From Paracoccaceae bacterium (GTDB lineage: Bacteria > Pseudomonadota > Alphaproteobacteria > Rhodobacterales > Rhodobacteraceae): a stretch of DNA of 11,267 nt. Position numbers and translations under genes: made by a program. Shown here one piece after another: positions 6,668 to 11,267 of the stretch. The notes beneath the pieces are model-generated. The model saw only the letters and a program-made list of their open reading frames with translations. It was not told the DNA's origin and did no database searches. Positions within the stretch are counted from its first letter, which is position 1. The number at the start of each line of letters is the position of its first letter. Where the stretch lies: assembly GCA_007123625.1 (NCBI GenBank), contig SKKS01000260.1, positions 1-11,267 of the forward strand. The letters are read 5' to 3'.

Positions 6668-6687
6668 CTATTATTGACAGTCTGTGC
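6654..6687. repeat. 34-bp perfect inverted repeat spanning the crtF stop codon
   Basis: Arms of 14 bp (GCACAGACTGTCAA and TTGACAGTCTGTGC) flank a 6-nt centre at 6668-6673. It contains the distal PpsR site and its symmetry extends 8 bp beyond the consensus on each side. The crtF TAA stop (6673-6671) falls in the centre. As RNA it would form a stable hairpin at the end of crtF, but without a U-tract. Confidence 0.85.
6662..6679. promoter_or_regulatory. PpsR/CrtJ operator, bchC-distal
   Basis: TGTCAACTATTATTGACA is a perfect TGT-N12-ACA site and is itself palindromic (TGTCAA-N6-TTGACA). It overlies the -35 hexamer of the bchC promoter and includes the last codon and stop of crtF. It sits 8 bp from the proximal operator. 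Confidence 0.9.
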
Positions 6688-7813
6688 CATCAACCGCACG
6701 ACCTTTGGGCTTGTGCGCTTCAACGAGACTGGTCAAATAGCGTATGTGCCCTTTTTCGCAGGATATTTCTGCGAAGCCGGCCTCGGACAAAAGCCCGGAA
6801 ATTGCTTCGGCACTGCGGGTGCGCCCGGTTTGCATGGCCATTGTGTAAACAGAAAAATACACATCGGTCTGAGGATCTGGCCGTTTCCCGCCGGACATGG
6901 GCTCGATCACAAGCACTCGTCCGCCCGGCGGAAGAGCCGCATGGACGCGGGCCAGAAGCGCGCGCACGGTCGCGTCGGAATGATCGTAGAGCACCCGCAC
7001 AAGGCTGATGACATCAGCGCCTGCAGGCAGCGGATCCGTGCGAAACGACCCCCCGTGTCGCGCCACATCCGCAGGCAGCGCGGCCTGTTCCACCACGCCG
7101 GGAAGATCGAAAAGCGCAAGCTCGAGCGCCGGATAGCGCTGGCGTACTGCGCGCAAAAACGTCCCCGTGCCGCCGCCCACGTCCATCAGGCGCCGCGCGC
7201 TGCCCAGCGATACATGGGCCAGCGCCTCTTCGGCCACCAGGGACTGGCTGTCGGCCATCAGGCGCGAATAGCGTTCGGTCGCCTCGGGGGGCATCGGGCC
7301 ACCGGCACCAAAGACATAGGGCCAGAAGTCAGCAAGCCCGGGCGTGGTTTCGCCACGAATGAAGGCAACAGGGTCGGCCAGATCGTCATAAAGTACGCCA
7401 TGGTGGCGCACCATTTCGGCCAGCCCCGGCACCGACAGGAACGCCGCGCCACGCCGCGCCAGCGCGTAGCGGTCACCCCGTCTGCGCAACAGGCCCATCG
7501 CCGCGCCCGCCTGCAGCAGCACCGCCAATCGCTCGGGCGGGACCTGCACGCGCGGGGACAGGGTGGCAGCCGTGGCGGGGGTGTCAGCGAGCATGTCGAG
7601 CACGCGCAATTCGACCAAAGCGCGCAACATCTGGCTTTGCACGAAGCCCTGCATGAGGTCGAACAGCGCCGCGCCTTCGGCCCGGGCAATTCGGCGCAGC
7701 CCCGGAACGCGCGCGCAGATGGACCGGAACCGGGGCGATGCGGCCAGCCGGTTGGCAAGCCCATCCAGCCGCCACGCGCGCGGCGCGGGCAGCCCGGCGG
7801 TGGGGTCCGTCAT
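6671..7813 (-). CDS. crtF: Demethylspheroidene O-methyltransferase
   Basis: S-adenosylmethionine-dependent enzyme that methylates the C-1 hydroxyl of hydroxylated carotenoids to the methoxy group of spheroidene. It has 380 residues. An N-terminal helical dimerisation region (about 45-165) precedes a Rossmann-type methyltransferase domain with SAM motif DVGGGTGTF at 211-219, LFDLPGVVEQA at 234-244 and the LVRVLYDHSD segment (271-280), where plant-type O-methyltransferases carry their catalytic His. The start at 7813 lies 3 nt after the crtE stop with no strong RBS, suggesting coupled translation. The last residues (about GRAVDGTDCQ) are encoded by the palindrome that also forms the bchC operator. 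Confidence 0.95.
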   Translation of the reverse strand: MTDPTAGLPAPRAWRLDGLANRLAASPRFRSICARVPGLRRIARAEGAALFDLMQGFVQSQMLRALVELRVLDMLADTPATAATLSPRVQVPPERLAVLLQAGAAMGLLRRRGDRYALARRGAAFLSVPGLAEMVRHHGVLYDDLADPVAFIRGETTPGLADFWPYVFGAGGPMPPEATERYSRLMADSQSLVAEEALAHVSLGSARRLMDVGGGTGTFLRAVRQRYPALELALFDLPGVVEQAALPADVARHGGSFRTDPLPAGADVISLVRVLYDHSDATVRALLARVHAALPPGGRVLVIEPMSGGKRPDPQTDVYFSVYTMAMQTGRTRSAEAISGLLSEAGFAEISCEKGHIRYLTSLVEAHKPKGRAVDGTDCQ

Positions 7814-7816
7814 GGT

Positions 7817-8695
7817 TCAGGTCCGGACGTAGGCGACGGGGGTCATGCGCTCGGCATAGACACGGACAAGCTGCGCCAGCTGCGCCTCGCCCGGGCACGA
7901 TGGGATCGAGGCAATGGCCCCGCTCAGGATTTCCTGCAACTTCCGCGTGGCGCCCTGTACCCCGTAGCTTTCAACCGCCGAGGGCCGTCCGTGCGTGGCG
8001 TCCTGCCCGGCGGGCTTACCCAACTGTGATTCGTCATAAAGCGCGTCGCGCAGATCGTCGGCAACCTGGAACGCCTCGCCGATGCGGGCACCCAGTTCTT
8101 CCCAGGGTTCGGGTTCGTGCCCGGCGGCCAGCGCGCCCATCTGGGTCGCCGCAACGAACAGCGCCGCAGTCTTGGACCGGTGATACGCACTCAGGTCAAC
8201 ACTGGCTTCGCTTTCCCAGCCCTGCCCGGCACAGATGCCATGCGGCATTCCGGTGTGATGCGCCAGCAGGCGGACGAGTCGCAGCGCGCGCAGCGCATCT
8301 TCATCCGGCACACGGGTCAGGGTGTCAAAGGCCGCGATGATCAGGCTGTCGCCGGTCAGCACGGCCAGCGGCTCGGAGAACGCCATGTGCACCGTCGGCT
8401 TGCCCCGGCGGAAATCGGCGTCATCAAAGGCGGGCAGGTCGTCATGCACCAAGCTGGCGCAATGGATCAGTTCCAGCGCCGACGCCGCACGATCAGCCAG
8501 CTCGGGCCGGTCATCGCCGCAAGCCAGCGCCACGGTCAGGCAGATTGTCGGCCGTATCCGCGCCCCGCCAGGGGTTACCGCATAATTCAGCGCTGCCGCC
8601 AGACGCCCCGGCACGGCGTCGCCCGCATTGCCTGCGCCTTGCGCGCGCGAAATGGCGGCCGTCATGGCCCTGTCGATTCGCTTGCTTACATCCAT
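7817..8695 (-). CDS. crtE: Geranylgeranyl diphosphate synthase
   Basis: Prenyltransferase that makes C20 geranylgeranyl diphosphate for carotenoids and for the bacteriochlorophyll tail. It has 292 residues. The first aspartate-rich motif is DDLPAFDD (85-92) after ELIHCASLVH; the second is DDLRD (213-217) in FQVADDLRD. GARIRP near 45-49 and GDSLI at 115-119 are further family marks. The GKPAGQDATHGRPSAV stretch after the second motif matches Rhodobacter CrtE better than primary-metabolism IspA-type enzymes. It is first gene of crtEF, with an RBS-like GAGGG before ATG 8695. Its leader contains a PpsR site starting 19 nt upstream of the start codon. Confidence 0.96.
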   Translation of the reverse strand: MDVSKRIDRAMTAAISRAQGAGNAGDAVPGRLAAALNYAVTPGGARIRPTICLTVALACGDDRPELADRAASALELIHCASLVHDDLPAFDDADFRRGKPTVHMAFSEPLAVLTGDSLIIAAFDTLTRVPDEDALRALRLVRLLAHHTGMPHGICAGQGWESEASVDLSAYHRSKTAALFVAATQMGALAAGHEPEPWEELGARIGEAFQVADDLRDALYDESQLGKPAGQDATHGRPSAVESYGVQGATRKLQEILSGAIASIPSCPGEAQLAQLVRVYAERMTPVAYVRT

Positions 8696-8714
8696 GCCGC
8701 CCTCGCTTTGTATC

Positions 8715-8732
8715 TGTCAGTTTGTATAGACA
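8715..8732. promoter_or_regulatory. PpsR/CrtJ operator, crtE-proximal
   Basis: TGTCAGTTTGTATAGACA is a perfect TGT-N12-ACA site with CTGTC/GACAG symmetric ends. It is in the 91-bp AT-rich divergent spacer between crtE and crtD, where PpsR is expected to repress both carotenoid operons under oxygen. Confidence 0.82.
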
Positions 8733-8738
8733 GTAACC

Positions 8739-8756
8739 TGTAAATAATACTGGACA
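8739..8756. promoter_or_regulatory. PpsR/CrtJ operator, crtD-proximal
   Basis: TGTAAATAATACTGGACA is a second perfect TGT-N12-ACA match, 6 bp from the first. It ends 30 nt before the crtD ATG, so crtD must have a very short leader. A TTGTAT (8722-8727) and TAATAC (8745-8750) pair with a 17-bp spacer is a weak crtD promoter candidate, and no convincing crtE promoter hexamers were found. Confidence 0.8.
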
Positions 8757-8786
8757 CTTCGGAACAAAGAGTCAAGAATTCCTCGC

Positions 8787-10379
8787 ATGGGCCGCGACCA
8801 ACACAGGATTTTCGTGATCGGCGCCGGAATCGGCGGGTTGGCGGCGGCGATCAGGCTGGCGGCGGCGGGGGCCGATGTAACGATATTCGAAACGCACACC
8901 TGGCCGGGCGGCAAGATGCGCGTCCTGCCAAGCATTGCAGGAAACGTGGACGCGGGGCCAACGGTTTTGACGCTGCGCGACGTGCTCGAAGACCTGTTCG
9001 AGTCTGCCGGAACGACGCTGAGTGCGCAAGTCAAGCTGACGCCGTTGCCGGTGCTGGCGCGGCATTTCTGGCGTGACGGGACGCGGCTGGACCTGTTTCC
9101 GGGGCCAGAGGCCAACGCACATGCGATCGGAGCCGCCTTCGGATCGCGCGCGCGATCCGATTTCCTGCGATTCGAGGCCGAAACCCGCGCGCTGTTCACA
9201 GCGTTCGAGGCACCGGTCATGCGGGCACCGCGTCCGCGCGTGTTGGCGGCAGCGCAGGCAGCGCTGGCCCGGCCCCGGCTGCTGCCGTGGCTGGCCCCGG
9301 GGCGCAGCCTTAAGGCCATGCTGGCCCGGCGCTTCGCCGAGCCACGCCTGCAACAGCTATTCGGGCGCTATGCAACCTATGTCGGGGGAAACCCCTTGCA
9401 TGCGCCCGCGGTGCTGGGCCTGATCTGGCAAGCCGAGGCGCGCGGCGTCTGGGCAGTCCGGGGCGGTATGGCGGCGCTGGCATCGGCGCTCGCCGAAGTG
9501 TTCACTGATCTGGGCGGGACGCTGCGGCTGGGCGAAGGTGTCGCGCGTGTGCGTCATTCCGGCGGGCGTGTGGCGGGGGTCGATCTGTGCGACGGCACGC
9601 AACTGGACTGCGGCGCGGTGGTGTTCAACGGCGATCCTGCGGCACTGCAGGGGTTGATTGATACCCCGCGCGCTGCGCCGTCGCGCCGCCAGACCCACCC
9701 GCGCAGCCTGTCGGCGCGGGTCTGGACGCTGGCCGCGCAGGTGGCGCCCAAAGGGCTTGGCGCAGAGGCGCTGGCCTATCACACGGTGTTTTTTGCCGAT
9801 GCCCCGCGCGACGAGTTCATGCCGCTGGCGCGCGGACAGACCCCGCATGCGCCCACGATCTATGTCTGTGCGCAAGACCGCGCGGAGCATGCAGGGCGCA
9901 GTGGTGAGCACGGTGGCGGGCCAGAGCGGATGCAGTTCATCCTGAACGCCCCTGCCACAAATGCCGCCCCCACTACCGGCCCCAAAACCGAGGACCACGA
10001 ATGTCAGATACACCCTTTCACTCGGCTGGCGCAGTTCGGGTTGCACCTGAGCCCGACGGCCGACGCATCGGCCCTGACGCCGCCCGAAAGTTTCGCACGG
10101 ATGTTCCCGCACTCGCAGGGGGCGCTTTACGGGCTGTCCCCGGACGGGGCGGCGGCGACCTTCCTGCGGCCCGGGGCGCGGACGCGATTGGCGGGCCTGT
10201 ATCTGGCGGGGGGCGGGGTGCATCCGGGCGCGGGGGTGCCGATGGCGGCCCTGTCGGGGAAACACGCAGCCGAAGCAGTGCTGGCGGACCGGACTTCGGC
10301 GTCCATGTGGCGCCCGACGGTTATGCCTGGTGGTACGTGGACGGGGTCAGCGACGACGGGACGCGCGCGGTTTCGGTGA
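8787..10379 (+). CDS. crtD: Hydroxyneurosporene desaturase (methoxyneurosporene dehydrogenase)
   Basis: FAD-dependent 3,4-desaturase acting on hydroxylated carotenoids after CrtC in the spheroidene pathway. It has 530 residues. The N-terminal dinucleotide-binding motif is FVIGAGIGGLAAAIRL (GxGxxG at 12-17), followed by FETHTWPGGKM and the DAGPTVLT segment. The C-terminal FAD/substrate motif LYLAGGGVHPGAGVPMAALSG starts at about 471. It is somewhat longer than I recall for Rhodobacter CrtD (about 495): there is a low-complexity stretch near 390-408 (APATNAAPTTGPKTEDHEC), and the tail after residue 506 (MWRPTVMPGG...) is encoded within crtC. The start at 8787 has no strong RBS. It is divergent from crtE and shares its operator region. 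Confidence 0.94.
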   Translation: MGRDQHRIFVIGAGIGGLAAAIRLAAAGADVTIFETHTWPGGKMRVLPSIAGNVDAGPTVLTLRDVLEDLFESAGTTLSAQVKLTPLPVLARHFWRDGTRLDLFPGPEANAHAIGAAFGSRARSDFLRFEAETRALFTAFEAPVMRAPRPRVLAAAQAALARPRLLPWLAPGRSLKAMLARRFAEPRLQQLFGRYATYVGGNPLHAPAVLGLIWQAEARGVWAVRGGMAALASALAEVFTDLGGTLRLGEGVARVRHSGGRVAGVDLCDGTQLDCGAVVFNGDPAALQGLIDTPRAAPSRRQTHPRSLSARVWTLAAQVAPKGLGAEALAYHTVFFADAPRDEFMPLARGQTPHAPTIYVCAQDRAEHAGRSGEHGGGPERMQFILNAPATNAAPTTGPKTEDHECQIHPFTRLAQFGLHLSPTADASALTPPESFARMFPHSQGALYGLSPDGAAATFLRPGARTRLAGLYLAGGGVHPGAGVPMAALSGKHAAEAVLADRTSASMWRPTVMPGGTWTGSATTGRARFR

Positions 10380-11236
10380 TCGGCTTCATCGGGTCGGTGT
10401 TTTCGCCGTGGTATCGCTGGTCGGGGCGACGCGATCCGGCGAACCATTGCTGCATCAACGTGGCGACCTATGGACCAAAGGGGCGGTTCGCCATGACCGA
10501 CCGGGGCCGCAGCGCCCTGCGTCAAAGCGCCGATGTGCTCGAAGTCGGCCCCAGTGCGATGCGGTGGGAGGGCGACCGGCTGGTAATCGACGTGAACGAG
10601 GTTTCCTCGCCCCCGCTTGTCAGCCGCATGCGCGGGCGGATCGTGCTTTATCCGGAAGCAGTATTCGGACAGCACCACGCGCTGACCCCGGACGGGCGGC
10701 ACCACTGGCAGCCCATCGCCCCCATTGCCCGGATAGAGGTAGACCTGGAGCCCGGCCACCGCTGGCAGGGGCACGGCTATTTCGACGCCAATTCCGGCAC
10801 GGCGGCGCTCGAGGCGGATTTCGACTACTGGACCTGGGGGCGCTACCCTCATGCGGGGGGCGCGCGCTGTTTCTATGACGCCACACTGCGCGACGGCAGC
10901 CACACCACCACCGCGTTGCAGTTCCACACAGACGGCCGCACCGAAACCGTGGAACCGCCGCCGCGCGCGGCCATGGTGCGCAGCCGATGGGCAGTGCGGC
11001 GCGAAACACGGGCCGATGCCGGGTATCGCCCGCAGCAGGTGCTGGCGATGCTGGATGCGCCCTTCTATACACGCGCCACCGTGCGCACCCGGATCGATGG
11101 GCACGAAACCGTGGGCGTACATGAGGCGCTGGACCTGCGCCGCTATGCCTCGCCGCTTCTGAAGCCGATGCTGGCGGTCCGGGTGCCACGCCGGGCACGC
11201 TGGCAGTTCGGCCCGGATAGCCCCCCAAAGGTATGA
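10307..11236 (+). CDS. crtC: Hydroxyneurosporene synthase (carotenoid 1,2-hydratase); start uncertain
   Basis: Adds water to the 1,2 double bond of neurosporene/lycopene-type carotenoids, giving the 1-hydroxy compounds used by CrtD and CrtF. Family marks: YAWWYVDGVSDDG, GFIGSVFSPWYRWSGR, GPSAMRWEGDRL, EADFDYWTWGRYP, FYDATLRDGS and the C-terminal HEALDLRRYASPLLKPMLAVRVPRR. GTG 10307 gives 309 residues, overlaps crtD by 73 bp and lacks a clear RBS. Residues just upstream in frame (GGPDFGVH) still look like the family, yet no ATG or GTG lies between there and ATG 10001, which has GAGGA before it but adds 102 Gly/Arg/Ala-rich residues. The 3' end is complete; 31 bp follow to the window edge. Confidence 0.93.
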   Translation: MAPDGYAWWYVDGVSDDGTRAVSVIGFIGSVFSPWYRWSGRRDPANHCCINVATYGPKGRFAMTDRGRSALRQSADVLEVGPSAMRWEGDRLVIDVNEVSSPPLVSRMRGRIVLYPEAVFGQHHALTPDGRHHWQPIAPIARIEVDLEPGHRWQGHGYFDANSGTAALEADFDYWTWGRYPHAGGARCFYDATLRDGSHTTTALQFHTDGRTETVEPPPRAAMVRSRWAVRRETRADAGYRPQQVLAMLDAPFYTRATVRTRIDGHETVGVHEALDLRRYASPLLKPMLAVRVPRRARWQFGPDSPPKV

Positions 11237-11267
11237 CGCCGCGCGCCGACGCGCCCGCATGGTGTGC

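Noticed and set aside
6654..6687. Rho-independent terminator after crtF
   Set aside because: The stem is strong, but no T-run follows on the transcribed strand and the bchC promoter overlaps it, so it is described as a palindrome/operator instead.
10127..11260. Minus-strand open frame (377 codons) opposite crtC
   Set aside because: CrtC is strongly supported on the plus strand; the opposite frame is Arg/Ala/Pro-rich with no motif.
1..11267. Mobile elements, CRISPR arrays, tRNA or rRNA genes, or a novel defence or biosynthetic system
   Set aside because: Both strands are occupied almost completely by known photosynthesis genes; no transposase, spaced repeats or structural RNA was seen. The only repeat of possible dispersed origin is the small palindromic element at 4538-4580.

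Overview
This window is the core of a bacterial photosynthesis gene cluster. The gene order (crtC-crtD on one strand; crtE-crtF-bchC-bchX-bchY-bchZ-pufQ-pufB-pufA-pufL on the other), the presence of pufQ, the high GC content and the PpsR/CrtJ-type operators all point to an alphaproteobacterium of the Rhodobacteraceae (Rhodobacter/Rhodobaca/Roseobacter-type). It could be a purple non-sulfur or an aerobic anoxygenic phototroph; the sequence does not decide which. The species is not identified.

Layout. Minus strand, read from high to low coordinates: crtE (8695-7817) and crtF (7813-6671) make and finish spheroidene-series carotenoids. bchC (6574-5618) and bchX-bchY-bchZ (5621-1506) carry out the last ring-modifying steps of bacteriochlorophyll a synthesis. 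The puf genes follow: pufQ (1488-1267), pufB and pufA (light-harvesting 1 beta and alpha), and pufL, which runs off the left edge at its non-haem iron ligand. pufM and anything after it lie outside. Junctions are tight (4-bp bchC/bchX overlap, 1-bp bchY/bchZ overlap, 3-nt crtE/crtF gap), as expected for the known carotenoid-bacteriochlorophyll-puf superoperon in which upstream transcripts read through into the next operon. Plus strand: crtD (8787-10379) and crtC (to 11236), overlapping at their junction. The last 31 bases (11237-11267) hold nothing I can assign. No gene-free stretch exceeds about 126 bp.

Regulation visible in sequence. The bchC promoter (6636-6679) has two perfect TGT-N12-ACA PpsR/CrtJ sites exactly 8 bp apart, overlying a -35 TTGACA and a -10 TATGAT. 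The 91-bp divergent crtE/crtD intergenic region has two more perfect sites, 6 bp apart. Both fit redox/light repression of pigment synthesis. GC-rich hairpins lie in the pufQ-pufB and pufA-pufL gaps, where segmental mRNA decay sets the ratio of antenna to reaction centre in Rhodobacter.

This is a well-known system, not a new one. The features most worth a second look are a REP-like palindromic element at the bchX/bchY junction that may be translated as part of BchY, an unclear crtC start inside crtD, an extended 34-bp palindrome that holds the crtF stop codon and a PpsR operator, and a shifted C-terminal Trp in PufA.
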